Under the pieces are notes generated by a model, which searched no databases, was not told the DNA's origin, and saw only the letters and a list, made by a program, of their open reading frames with translations. 64,000 nucleotides of DNA from Nocardia brasiliensis NBRC 14402 (GTDB lineage Bacteria; Actinomycetota; Actinomycetes; Mycobacteriales; Mycobacteriaceae): contig NZ_BAFT02000024.1 in NCBI RefSeq assembly GCF_000308475.2, forward strand, positions 1 through 64,000, written 5' to 3'. Positions 1 to 8,197 of the stretch are shown here, piece after piece. Each line of letters opens with the position of its first letter. Positions within the stretch are counted from its first letter, which is position 1. The position numbers were made by a program, and so were the translations under genes.

Positions 1-285
1 AAACAACTGCGCAACAAGGACATGAAAATCGAGCTCACCGAGCAGGGTAAGGCCCTGCTGGCCAAACGTGGATTCGATCAGGTACTGGGTGCCCGGCCGC
101 TGCGGCGCACTATCCAGCGCGAGGTCGAGGATGCGCTCTCGGAGAAGATCCTCTTCGGCGAGATCGGCCCCGGCCAGACCGTCGTCGTCGACGTCGAAGG
201 GTGGGATCGTGCCGCGGATCCCGACGGCGCGGAAGCCGCGAGTTTGGTATTTCGAGTGGAAAGCCGGGAGATTTCGCTGACCTGA
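1..285 (+). CDS. clpC: ClpC-type Clp ATPase, C-terminal fragment
   Basis: The reading frame is open from the first base and ends at a TGA, so only the last 94 residues are present. They contain the highly conserved end of the second AAA+ module of ClpC, including LLAKRGFDQVLGARPLRRTI and the segment LSEKILFGEIGPGQ. ClpC is the hexameric unfoldase that feeds substrates to ClpP1P2 in the cytoplasm of actinobacteria. It is a housekeeping gene and marks the left border of the biosynthetic region. A strong hairpin follows 15 bases after the stop. The family call is firm; ClpB is less likely because of the C-terminal sequence. Confidence 0.88.
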   Translation, partial: KQLRNKDMKIELTEQGKALLAKRGFDQVLGARPLRRTIQREVEDALSEKILFGEIGPGQTVVVDVEGWDRAADPDGAEAASLVFRVESREISLT

Positions 286-300
286 TTCCGCTGTAATCCG

Positions 301-327
301 CCGCGCAACACACGACGTGTTGTGCGG
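301..327 (+). terminator. hairpin terminator after clpC
   Basis: Arms of 11 bases (CCGCGCAACAC / GTGTTGTGCGG, with one G-T pair) flank a 5-base loop. There is no U tract, as is common in actinobacteria. It separates clpC from the biosynthetic region. Confidence 0.6.
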
Positions 328-410
328 CTTCGGCATGCAATTAATCAGTGCTAATTCGGCGGGGCCGGAAATTAATCTTGATACTTCGTCCTTTGATTGT
401 GCTCATATCA

Positions 411-445
411 TTGACCTAGATAAGTTAAAAAACATATAGTTAATG
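411..445. promoter_or_regulatory. AT-rich promoter/operator island upstream of the first cluster gene
   Basis: In otherwise GC-rich DNA this stretch holds TAGATA (417-422) and ACATATAGTTAA (432-443), whose reverse complement reads TTAACTATATGT. The same words recur at 6327, 22175 and 30566. It lies about 45 bases before the first gene of the cluster, so a promoter or operator role is likely but inferred. Confidence 0.45.
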
Positions 446-488
446 AGGATCGTTCCAACTAGTACCGCAGACGCTGGAGGTGTCTGGA

Positions 489-1691
489 TTGAGCGCCATC
501 AAAGAGACGTACGAATCGCTGAACTTAGAACCGAAGCCGATCCGTCCGCACATCCTCGCCGCCGCTACCGTGGCCTTCGGCGAGGACTACTACGCGGCAC
601 GGAAAGAGACCATCAATCTCTCCGGTTTCGTCCAACTGAACAAGTGGCCGATGCCCGGGTTCGAGCACCGCGTCGACGAAAGGGGATACGCGGAGTTCCA
701 GACCGAGTTGATCTCGGCGCCCGAGGTCGGTATCAAGGGCTTCAGTTACGAGTTGGACGACCGCATCCAGGTGCTGTCCAACCCGTTCCTGCCCAATACC
801 GGTCACGTACGGCAGATCACGCCCGGCAAGAACTTCCCCGCGGAGTTCAACATTCGCCGGTTCGGCATCCTGGAGTCCAGCACGTTGCGCCTGGCACACC
901 GCAACGTGATCGACATCTACGGGGTCGTCGACCACATCCCGCCGTTCAAGAAGCCACTGACCGGCCCGTACCTCGGCAAGCCGCGCGGTGACGGACCGTT
1001 CGACGTGATCGTCGGGCCCAACGTGGTCCGGGGCACCACCTTGCCCGAGGCCTGGTACCCCGCCAACGACGAGAACGAGCCGGTGGGCATCACGCCGAGC
1101 ATGTTCTTCATGCCCAGCGCCGGACCCTGCATCTCCATGCTGGTCGATCCGTCGATGATCATGCAGGTGTCGCTGGAGGGCCAGGCCAAGCTGGAGGTGG
1201 GCGGTAAGGAAGTGACCGTCGACCTGGCCGGCGACTACAAGAACGCCGCAGGCACGGAGATCCTGCTGTTCGGACCGGAGAAGCACGACGAGGGTGCTGG
1301 CGTGCTGGCACAGATCTCGCGCGTCGCGATCTCCGGCCACTGCGCCGCGCTCGGCGGCCGCGTGATGCTGCGCGTCAGCTTCCCGCGGGTGTCCGGTGGC
1401 ACGCTCGGCGAAGGCAGCGAAGACAGCCTGAGCCGCATCCGCTACCCCAGCGAGCTGCACATCGATACCGAGTTCGAGCTGGTCACGCCCGACGTGACGC
1501 TGTACGCGACGAACCCGGTGCATGTGTTCGGCAAGCTGTCGAGCATGGAGGCCACGGGCACCGAACTCCAGATGAACGGCACGGACACCGCGCTGGTCAC
1601 CACGGAGGACGAGGTCAAGGCCAGGCTGACGGGTATCAACCTGGTCATGCGGGATTCGTTTGTCGGCGAGCACGCGGCCGTCAACGTATAG
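489..1691 (+). CDS. uncharacterised 400-aa protein, first gene of the enediyne region
   Basis: I do not recognise this family. The protein is about 400 aa, without signal peptide or membrane segments. It is rich in beta-type sequence, with conserved-looking patches such as GFSYELDDRIQVLSNPF and YPSELHIDTEFELVTPDV. The length and even composition suggest a soluble beta-rich domain repeated or paired. A GTG at 480 is in frame, but GGAGGT (475-480) directly abuts it; the TTG at 489 has that site 8 bases upstream and is preferred. The gene stands alone between two hairpins, with an AT-rich island upstream matching others in the cluster, so it is probably co-regulated with it. No function is assigned. 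Confidence 0.7.
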   Translation: MSAIKETYESLNLEPKPIRPHILAAATVAFGEDYYAARKETINLSGFVQLNKWPMPGFEHRVDERGYAEFQTELISAPEVGIKGFSYELDDRIQVLSNPFLPNTGHVRQITPGKNFPAEFNIRRFGILESSTLRLAHRNVIDIYGVVDHIPPFKKPLTGPYLGKPRGDGPFDVIVGPNVVRGTTLPEAWYPANDENEPVGITPSMFFMPSAGPCISMLVDPSMIMQVSLEGQAKLEVGGKEVTVDLAGDYKNAAGTEILLFGPEKHDEGAGVLAQISRVAISGHCAALGGRVMLRVSFPRVSGGTLGEGSEDSLSRIRYPSELHIDTEFELVTPDVTLYATNPVHVFGKLSSMEATGTELQMNGTDTALVTTEDEVKARLTGINLVMRDSFVGEHAAVNV

Positions 1692-1700
1692 GCGGGCTTT

Positions 1701-1735
1701 CCCGAGCGGTCTTTGCTTGACGCGGGCCGCTCGGG
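1701..1735 (+). terminator. hairpin terminator
   Basis: Perfect 9-base arms CCCGAGCGG / CCGCTCGGG with a 17-base spacer lie 10 bases after the stop of the preceding gene. Confidence 0.55.
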
Positions 1736-1774
1736 TGAGTTCCCTTGAGTTATCAATAGCGATAGTTCAGCCTT

Positions 1775-1809
1775 GCTGGTCCCTCACCGCGTTGTCGGGA
1801 GGGACCAGC
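1775..1809 (+). promoter_or_regulatory. leader hairpin before the PRMT-like gene
   Basis: Perfect 11-base arms (GCTGGTCCCTC / GAGGGACCAGC) enclose 13 bases and end 23 bases before the GTG start at 1833. It lies just 5' of the ribosome-binding site, so it could be a leader structure or an attenuator. It does not match a T-box or a SAM riboswitch that I can recognise. Confidence 0.35.
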
Positions 1810-1832
1810 GTCCACGACCGGAGGCAGGCACT

Positions 1833-2693
1833 GTGGACCCGTTGACTCTTCTCATGCACCAGGTGATGCTCTCCGATCGGCCGCGGATGAATGCCTACGA
1901 GCAGGCGCTCGCCCAGGTCGTCGCGCCCGGCTCGATCGTGATCGACGTCGGCGCAGGAACTTTGGCGCTGTCGCTGCTGGCGCTGAAACACGGCGCCGAG
2001 CACGTGTACGCGATCGAGGCGGACCCGGATATGGCGGCGGTGGCCGAACGCATCATCGCGACCAACGATCTGAAAGAACAGCTCACCCTGATCCAGGGTG
2101 ACGCGCGGGCGGTCCGGCTGCCGCGCAAGGCCGATGTCATCGTCTCGGAGATGATGGGCAATCTCGGCCCGGAAGAGAACATGATGCGCGTGCTGGACAG
2201 CGTCGCCCGCAAGAACCTGGCGCCGAACGGCCGGATCATCCCGCGCGAGCTGACCACCACTTTGGCCGCCATCGAATTCGATGACGAGGGCTGGGGGATG
2301 TGGGGACAGGACTTTCACGGCTTCCGGTTGGACGCCGTGCAGGATTTCGCCGAGCCACGCGCCCAGCTGCACTTCTTCCAGCGTGCGCCGCGGTTGCTCA
2401 GCGATCCCGTGCCGATCGCGGACCGCGTGCGGCTACCCATCGCACGGCCCGGCAGTTTGCACGCCGTCATGGGGTTCTTCACCGCCGACCTGATCGAAGG
2501 CGTCGCCCTGTCGAATTTCCCTTCGTACCAGGGATGTAACTGGGCGGTGTGGATCTGGCCGCTACGTCACACGCCGGTACGCGCCGGCGATGCCATCCAG
2601 GCGACGGTGCATCGGCCGTCCGGCTCCGCCCGGTCCAGAGTGGTCACCGAATGGCGGCTGGACTGCACGATCGCTCGGGAAGGTCAGGGCTGA
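1833..2693 (+). CDS. PRMT-like class I SAM-dependent methyltransferase
   Basis: A cytoplasmic Rossmann-fold methyltransferase of 286 aa. Motif I reads VIDVGAGTLALSLLALKHGA, followed by the acidic ribose-binding strand end AIEAD. The post-I segment contains VIVSEMMGNLGPEENMM, which resembles the SExMG double-E loop of protein arginine methyltransferases, and the C-terminal half is beta-rich like a PRMT barrel. The GTG start at 1833 has GGAGG 8 bases upstream; a longer in-frame start at 1773 lacks such a site. The stop overlaps the next ATG (TGATG), so it is translationally coupled to the beta-propeller gene. The substrate is unknown; a protein or a small molecule of the pathway are both possible. 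Confidence 0.72.
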   Translation: MDPLTLLMHQVMLSDRPRMNAYEQALAQVVAPGSIVIDVGAGTLALSLLALKHGAEHVYAIEADPDMAAVAERIIATNDLKEQLTLIQGDARAVRLPRKADVIVSEMMGNLGPEENMMRVLDSVARKNLAPNGRIIPRELTTTLAAIEFDDEGWGMWGQDFHGFRLDAVQDFAEPRAQLHFFQRAPRLLSDPVPIADRVRLPIARPGSLHAVMGFFTADLIEGVALSNFPSYQGCNWAVWIWPLRHTPVRAGDAIQATVHRPSGSARSRVVTEWRLDCTIAREGQG

Positions 2694-3331
2694 TGCCGAT
2701 TTCCGTCGGAACTGTGCGCGACATCCCCGTACGAGCGCTGAAGCTGTGCGGCCTGACCTGGTCGGGGGATCTGCTCTGGTTCTCCGAAGGAGTGCTCAAC
2801 CAGATCATCGCGATCGACCCGGCGACGGGCGCGGTCGAACATCGAATCCCCTGTGCGGCAGTCCGATCCGATCTGACCACGATGGGTGGTCATCTGATCC
2901 AGGTCGTCGGTGACGAGCGCGCCCTACGCGTGATCGATCCGGCGACCGCGGATACGGTCGCGGAGTTGCCGAATCCCCGTCCGGGCGAAGGCTTGTCCGG
3001 AATCGAGGCGGCCCAGCACGGGGTGTGGCTCGGCTACGAGAATCGGAAGGCGATCGATCTGCGCACGCCAGACGGTCTGCAATTGGTCGACACCATTCCG
3101 GTGCACGCCCGGCCCGCGGGCGTCACCGTCTCCGACGACTACCTCGCCTACGCCGACTACAAGAACGCCATGATCAATCTGGTCAGCCTGGTGAGCCGCC
3201 GCGAGGTCGCCTCCTACCATGTCGCGGGCAATCCGACCGGATTGACCTGGGACGGCAGCCGGATCTGGTACTGCGACCACACCACCTTGCAGCTGCGGGC
3301 GATCATGGTGCCCGGCATCAGTGCCGGATAA
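2693..3331 (+). CDS. small beta-propeller protein, paralogue of the gene at 24800
   Basis: A 212-aa protein built of short repeats with aspartate-rich turns (for example LWFSEGVLNQIIAIDPATGA and SRIWYCDHTTLQLRAI), typical of SMP-30/NHL/YncE-like beta-propellers. No signal peptide is visible, so it is probably cytoplasmic. It shares CGLTW near the N-terminus and PTGLTWDGS...WYCD near the C-terminus with the protein encoded at 24800-25450, which makes the two clear paralogues. It is coupled by TGATG overlap to the PRMT-like methyltransferase. Its 3' end overlaps the convergent DUF885-like gene by 14 bases, just as its paralogue overlaps the ABC1 gene. Its role is unknown; binding of a hydrophobic intermediate or an isomerase/lactonase role would be guesses. 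Confidence 0.62.
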   Translation: MPISVGTVRDIPVRALKLCGLTWSGDLLWFSEGVLNQIIAIDPATGAVEHRIPCAAVRSDLTTMGGHLIQVVGDERALRVIDPATADTVAELPNPRPGEGLSGIEAAQHGVWLGYENRKAIDLRTPDGLQLVDTIPVHARPAGVTVSDDYLAYADYKNAMINLVSLVSRREVASYHVAGNPTGLTWDGSRIWYCDHTTLQLRAIMVPGISAG

Positions 3332-4577
3332 CCGGTTTCGCGTTCGTCGCGTCCAGATCGCGCTGTAGGTCGCAGGGCAGCAACGGTTCTCGCAGCAGGC
3401 TCAGATAGCGTTCGGCGACCGGCTGATCCGCCGGCCCGGCGGCCAGCCAGGCGCCGACCAGCCGTGCACCCTCGATGTAGGTGACCGTGTACGCCCGCCA
3501 CAGCGGGTCGGTCAGGAAACGCACCATGTGCTGGGCTCGGTCGCGCGGCAGCAACAGCCACCGCTCGAGATAGTCGGTGACGTCGTCGACCGTGGCTCCC
3601 CGGTCGTGCAACATGATCGCCGCGTCCTGGCGCGCCGCGAACAGCCGCTGCAGATGGGTCCGCACCCGCTCGACCAGCTCACCGTCGCTGAAAATCCCTT
3701 CCGCGGCGAGGATTTGCGCTGTCCATTCGCCCCACCCTGCACCGAGGACCGCCACATGCGCGAGTTCGGCGGTGCCCTCCGAGATCAGGCATTGCGGCGT
3801 GTTCACCAGTGCGATGAGCTGCTCGCCGTGTCCGTGCTCGCGCACCAGCCCGGCCTCCTTGAGGCAGTGCTCGGTGTGATGGCCGGGATAGGATTCGTGG
3901 GTCACCAGGATCGGCAAGGCCGCGATCGCGCGCCCGGCCTCGTCGTTGAGCGCGACCTTCGAGCGGAAGCCGCCCAGATACCGGTTGAAGGCGTTCCAGG
4001 GCTTGCCGTGCACCACCTCGTAGTCGACGCGTTCGCCGGCCGGTAGGCCGAACAGCGGTCGGGTCAGCCCTCGCAGTTCGTCGGAAACCGCCTGTGCGGC
4101 TTGCTGTAAGCGGTCCGGTGGGATGCGATTGCGCTCGTAGTACGCGTCGAGCCGCTCCTGCAATCCGCCACCGCCCGGTAGCAACTCGGCGATCGCCGCA
4201 TGCGCGTCGGCGTAGCACGCCGGATCGCCGAGGGTGATCTCCACATCGAAGTACTGACGAATCTCGTCCAGGAACGGTAGGTCGATGCCGGACAGTCGTT
4301 TTCCCACGCACTCCAGCGCCGTGAGTTGCGCCGACAGATACCGCTGCCGCGAGTCGGGCAGCCCCGAGTCGGCGAGTTCGGTCCGCAGCCGCGCCGCCTG
4401 CCGAACCAGATCCGCTGGGGCGGCGGGTGGTTCGTCCGTGACTCGGGCCGAGAGTCGTGGATCACCGAACCAGCAGTCCACGAAACCGTCGATCAGTTTC
4501 CCCAGACGCAGCCCCAACAGCAGGTATTCGCGGACCACCGGCTCGTAGGCCGGGTGCTCGGATTCGGCGCCGCTCAT
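3318..4577 (-). CDS. DUF885-like zinc metallopeptidase-fold protein
   Basis: A 419-aa protein with the signature HESYPGHHTEH at about residues 227-237 and a downstream SEGTAEL glutamate at about residue 266. This matches the HExxPGHH ... EGWA pattern of DUF885 proteins, which are thermolysin-like or carboxypeptidase-like metallopeptidases. The remainder is helical, as expected. Many DUF885 proteins are longer and exported; this one has no signal peptide and is compact, so it likely works in the cytoplasm. The start overlaps the stop of the upstream solute-binding-protein gene (ATGA at 4574-4577), so the two are co-translated. It may process a peptide or protein that the SBP binds; that link is inferred from context only. 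Confidence 0.66.
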   Translation of the reverse strand: MSGAESEHPAYEPVVREYLLLGLRLGKLIDGFVDCWFGDPRLSARVTDEPPAAPADLVRQAARLRTELADSGLPDSRQRYLSAQLTALECVGKRLSGIDLPFLDEIRQYFDVEITLGDPACYADAHAAIAELLPGGGGLQERLDAYYERNRIPPDRLQQAAQAVSDELRGLTRPLFGLPAGERVDYEVVHGKPWNAFNRYLGGFRSKVALNDEAGRAIAALPILVTHESYPGHHTEHCLKEAGLVREHGHGEQLIALVNTPQCLISEGTAELAHVAVLGAGWGEWTAQILAAEGIFSDGELVERVRTHLQRLFAARQDAAIMLHDRGATVDDVTDYLERWLLLPRDRAQHMVRFLTDPLWRAYTVTYIEGARLVGAWLAAGPADQPVAERYLSLLREPLLPCDLQRDLDATNAKPVIRH

Positions 4578-6286
4578 TCGGCGGGGTCGAGCCAGAGGTT
4601 GGACAGGTCGAACCAGCGATCGATGGTGGGCATGGCGATCGCGTTGCGCACCCGGGCACCCTTGATGTGCGGGATGGTCGGCGCGTGCACCAGGATCGGC
4701 ACGATGGCCGCGTCTTTCATCACCTGCAGATCCACCGCGTGCCAGGCCGCGTGCGCGTGGTCCGGATCGGTCGCCGAGAGCGCCTCGTCGATCATGCGGT
4801 CGACCTCGGGGTTGCTGTAGCACCCGTAATTGCCGGTGCCGCGAATCTCGTTGGTCTGCAACATCGGTTGCAAGAAGGCGCGCCCGTTGTTGCCGAACCA
4901 GTCCGGTGTCCAGGCCGGCGTCGAGATATCCCATGCGCCCGCGCGCGCATTGGCCGGATCCCGGAGGAAGGGGTAGAAGTCGGTGTGCCCCAGGGCGACG
5001 ACACGCAGGGTGATGCCGATCTTGGCGAGGTCGATGGCCACCGCGGCGGCGACTTCGGGGTTCGCGTCGACATCGCGATGCGCGATCGTCAGCGTCAGGC
5101 CGTCCGGATAGCCCGCGGCGGCCAGGAGCGCCCGCGCCTTCTCCGGATCGCCGCGATCGCCCGGTGTCGCGTAGAGATCGAAATCCTCGTAGCCGTAGTT
5201 GCCCGGCGGAATCGCGGAGCGGGCGGGCCACATCACCGTGCCGACGCTCAGCTCGTCGAAGATGCGGACCATCACCGTCTTGTCGATCGCGTAGGAGATC
5301 GCCTGGCGCACTTCGGGTTTGCCCATGGCCCCGGCGGCGTTCGGACTGACTGTGTTGAACACGAGGTACGGGTTCAACGCGTAACCGAGGTTGTTACCCG
5401 GATCGGTGGGGTTCTCGTCGTAGGTCTCGGTGACCGGCGACGCCCAGGACAGGTCCGCGTGCCCGGCCCTGATCCGCTGCCCGACCTGCTGCGGCGTCGC
5501 CTTCTCCATGACCACCTCGACACCGTCCAGATATTGGTGCCGTACCGGATCGGTCTCCTGCCGCCACACCGGATTTCGGGCCATGCGCAGGTGTTTGCCA
5601 TGGCTGTAGTGGGTCAGCCGGTAGGGCCCCAGCGACCTGACGTTGCGCCGGAATTCCGGACTGTCGGGGACGAAGTCGTCATATTCGACCGGGCCCGGTG
5701 ACGCGAACATCATCGAGATGATGTGGATGAAGTCGAGGGCGGGCCGGATCAACTCGAACACCAGCGTGCGATCGTCGACCGCGGTGATCCCCGGGATATC
5801 GCGAGAGTTCTGGAACCGGGCGAGCTCGGCCGGCGCCGGGTTCCGATCGGGCACGGCGGCGGCGTAGTCGTCGCAGTATTCGGCCACTCCCTTGATGGTG
5901 CTGGTGTAGTAGTGGATCGCACCCGCCCGGAGCACCGGGTTGCACATGCGTTTGAACCCGCGGACGAAGTCGTGCGCGGTCACCTCGCGCGGGGGAGTGG
6001 TGTCCCACAGGACTCCTGGGCGCAGGCGAACCGTGTACGTCAGGTGGTCACGGCTGAGGCCGCCGTTGTCGACCGTGGGGATTTCCAGCGCGACATCGGG
6101 CACCGGCGTGACCTGATTCCAGTCGTGCAGGTGTGCCACCGGGCGATAGGTGAACAGCTGGCGGGTGAACAGCCTGATGATCTGCCCGGACAGCATGTAG
6201 TAGGAGCTCGCCGGGTCCACGTGATCCATGCTTCCCGGCCCGTACAGGCGCAAGATGCCGCCGTACTCGGGCTGATCACCGTTCAT
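4574..6286 (-). CDS. SBP_bac_5 (oligopeptide-binding-type) protein without signal peptide
   Basis: A 570-aa homologue of the OppA/DppA family. It has the family start GGILRLYGPG, the segment HDFVRGFKRMCNPV, and the domain-II region VRQAISYAIDKTVMVRIF plus WTPDWFGNNGRAFLQPM. Normal members are lipoproteins or periplasmic proteins that deliver peptides to an ABC permease. Here the protein begins almost exactly where the mature domain should begin, with no signal peptide or lipobox, and no peptide permease or ATPase is in the cluster. It is therefore probably cytoplasmic. Two similar proteins are encoded at 6386 and 18987. It is followed in the operon by the DUF885-like peptidase gene. It could bind a precursor or product, or act as a sensor; neither is shown by sequence. 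Confidence 0.82.
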   Translation of the reverse strand: MNGDQPEYGGILRLYGPGSMDHVDPASSYYMLSGQIIRLFTRQLFTYRPVAHLHDWNQVTPVPDVALEIPTVDNGGLSRDHLTYTVRLRPGVLWDTTPPREVTAHDFVRGFKRMCNPVLRAGAIHYYTSTIKGVAEYCDDYAAAVPDRNPAPAELARFQNSRDIPGITAVDDRTLVFELIRPALDFIHIISMMFASPGPVEYDDFVPDSPEFRRNVRSLGPYRLTHYSHGKHLRMARNPVWRQETDPVRHQYLDGVEVVMEKATPQQVGQRIRAGHADLSWASPVTETYDENPTDPGNNLGYALNPYLVFNTVSPNAAGAMGKPEVRQAISYAIDKTVMVRIFDELSVGTVMWPARSAIPPGNYGYEDFDLYATPGDRGDPEKARALLAAAGYPDGLTLTIAHRDVDANPEVAAAVAIDLAKIGITLRVVALGHTDFYPFLRDPANARAGAWDISTPAWTPDWFGNNGRAFLQPMLQTNEIRGTGNYGCYSNPEVDRMIDEALSATDPDHAHAAWHAVDLQVMKDAAIVPILVHAPTIPHIKGARVRNAIAMPTIDRWFDLSNLWLDPAE

Positions 6287-6326
6287 TGCTCCGACCTCCT
6301 GGTCCGAACCGTGCCGAAAGATCCTC

Positions 6327-6356
6327 TAGATCACTATATGTAATGGAAGTATACTT
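6327..6356. promoter_or_regulatory. divergent promoter/operator between two SBP genes
   Basis: This contains TAGATCACTATATGTAA (6327-6343), which aligns with TAGATAACTATATATTA at 30566, followed by a perfect palindrome AAGTATACTT (6347-6356). It lies between two divergent SBP genes, so it probably serves both. Confidence 0.5.
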
Positions 6357-6385
6357 TGGGGCGAATGCGGAAAGGTGGTGCGGCA

Positions 6386-8098
6386 GTGCGGGAGACAACC
6401 ACGCGAGCAGGCGCTGCGGAGCCTCGGGCGCCCCGCCGCGGCGGCACGCTCACCCTGGTCGGCGCCGGTGACGTCGACTATCTCGACCCCGCGCTGGCGT
6501 ATCACACGGCCACCCGCGGGATCGTGCGCGGCTACACGCGGCAGCTGGTCGGCTGCGTCGCTAGCCGCAACCGCGAGGAGGCCGGAAAGATCGTCGCGGA
6601 CCTGGCGACCGAGGTGCCGACCGTGGCGAACGGCCGGATCAGCGCGGACGGTACGCAATATCGGTTCACCCTCGCCGAAGGCCTGCGGTGGAATACGCCA
6701 TGGGGCATCCGCCCACTGGTCGCGGGCGATGTCGTGCGCGGGATCAAACGACTGGCCCATCCGCTCGCAAGCAGTCCCGGCCTCGCCTACTACCTGAGCA
6801 CGATCGAGGGCATGCGCGAGTTCCGGGACGCCGTGGCGGGCGCGCCGGCCGAGTCCGTCGCCGCTCGGCTCGAACACACGGAGATCAAAGGTGTCCGGGC
6901 GCAAGGAGATCGCGAGATATTCTTCACCACCCGGCATCCGTCCTCGGATTTCTTGAACATGCTCGCGTTGCCGTTCGCCACGCCCGCGCCGGTGGAGTAC
7001 CTGGATTTCGTCCCCGGCAGTCCCGAGTTCAACCGGGTGCTCGCCTCCAATGGGCCGTACCAAGTGGTGAATTACGTTCCGGGAGAACAGATCGTGCTCG
7101 AGCGTAATCCCGCCTGGGACCCGAGATCCGATCGGCTGCGTGCCGCCTACGTCGACACCATCGTCGTGCGCGAGGGAATGTCCGAGCGCGCGGCCCACGA
7201 ACTGGTCGCCACCGGCGCGGCCGAAATGCTGTGGGACACTCAACCGCTCACCGAGGAACTCCCGCAGTTGCTCGGCAGCGCGGATCCACGGCTGGAGGTA
7301 TACCCCGCCGGATTGTTCAGTCCCTATATCGTGGTCAACTTTTGCAGTCCCGTCATGACCGCCCGCGCGGTGCGCGTCGCACTGCAGTACGCCGTGGACA
7401 AGGCCGCGGTGTCGCGCGTGTGGGGCGGGCCGAGCCTGAACGATATCGCCGACCAGATCCTGCCGCCGCTGTGCACCGCGCACCGTGAATTTCGTCCGTA
7501 CGGGACCGAAGGTGGCCGCGGTGATCCGGAACTGGCCAGGCGGCTGCTCGCCGACGCGGGTTATCCGGACGGGCTGACATTGCGATTGATATTCCGCGAC
7601 CGCGACATCCACCCCGAAACGGCCGAGGTGGTCAAGGCGGCGCTGGCGCGGGCCGGAATCCGCGTCGAGTTGGTCGGCGTCTCGATCAATGAACTGTTCT
7701 CCGACTACTTTTCGTCGTCGGTCACGCGTAAGAGCTGGGATATCGCCCTCACCGGCTGGGAACCGGATTGGTACGGCAACAACGCGCGCACCTATCTGCA
7801 GCCCCTGTTCGACAGCCGGGGTGTGGTCGAGGGCGGTGACTGGGGTTCGAACTTCGGCCGCTATCGCAGTGCGAAGGTCAACGAGTTGCTCGGCGCCGCG
7901 CTCACGTCGGCGGACGAGACGCGAGCCGCCGAGCTCTTCCGCCGGATGGAGGCCGAGGTGCTGCACGACGCCGCGGTGGTGCCGGTTCTCTTCGCGCACC
8001 AGTACTGGTTCCACGCCACGACCGTCCGGAACTGGCTGCCCTACCCGGTGCTCAACGGCGATCTCACCAACCTGTGGCTCGCGGGAAAGAGCCGTTGA
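6386..8098 (+). CDS. second SBP_bac_5 protein without signal peptide
   Basis: With the GTG start at 6386 (AAAGGTGG 7 bases upstream) the protein is 570 aa, the same length as its divergent neighbour. Longer in-frame starts exist at 6356 and 6365 but lack a comparable ribosome-binding site. After a short basic, disordered N-terminus it enters the family fold at RRGGTLTLVGAGDVDYLDPA. It shows DVVRGIKRLAHPL, RVALQYAVDKAAVSRVW and WEPDWYGNNARTYLQPLF, all matching the other two copies. There is no signal sequence or lipobox. It is transcribed towards two SRPBCC genes and the P450. An intracellular ligand-binding role, perhaps for the enediyne or a peptide-like intermediate, is an inference. Confidence 0.82.
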   Translation: MRETTTRAGAAEPRAPRRGGTLTLVGAGDVDYLDPALAYHTATRGIVRGYTRQLVGCVASRNREEAGKIVADLATEVPTVANGRISADGTQYRFTLAEGLRWNTPWGIRPLVAGDVVRGIKRLAHPLASSPGLAYYLSTIEGMREFRDAVAGAPAESVAARLEHTEIKGVRAQGDREIFFTTRHPSSDFLNMLALPFATPAPVEYLDFVPGSPEFNRVLASNGPYQVVNYVPGEQIVLERNPAWDPRSDRLRAAYVDTIVVREGMSERAAHELVATGAAEMLWDTQPLTEELPQLLGSADPRLEVYPAGLFSPYIVVNFCSPVMTARAVRVALQYAVDKAAVSRVWGGPSLNDIADQILPPLCTAHREFRPYGTEGGRGDPELARRLLADAGYPDGLTLRLIFRDRDIHPETAEVVKAALARAGIRVELVGVSINELFSDYFSSSVTRKSWDIALTGWEPDWYGNNARTYLQPLFDSRGVVEGGDWGSNFGRYRSAKVNELLGAALTSADETRAAELFRRMEAEVLHDAAVVPVLFAHQYWFHATTVRNWLPYPVLNGDLTNLWLAGKSR

Positions 8099-8197
8099 CA
8101 TGCTGGAACGGCCCACGGTAACGCCCATCCGCCGTTACTGTGTGTCCGAACTACTATCGAAAGCTTTACCGAATCTCATCAACGTAGAGGAGGCACC

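Noticed and set aside
525..1673. Long minus-strand open frame (382 codons)
   Set aside because: It is antisense to the unknown gene at 489-1691, which has a good start and a terminator; GC-rich DNA produces such shadows.
1775..1809. T-box or SAM riboswitch before the methyltransferase gene
   Set aside because: Only a simple hairpin is seen; the T-box consensus and riboswitch cores are missing.
6326..8128. Minus-strand open frame of 600 codons
   Set aside because: It mirrors the SBP gene at 6386-8098, whose product matches a known family; the antisense frame has no recognisable domain.
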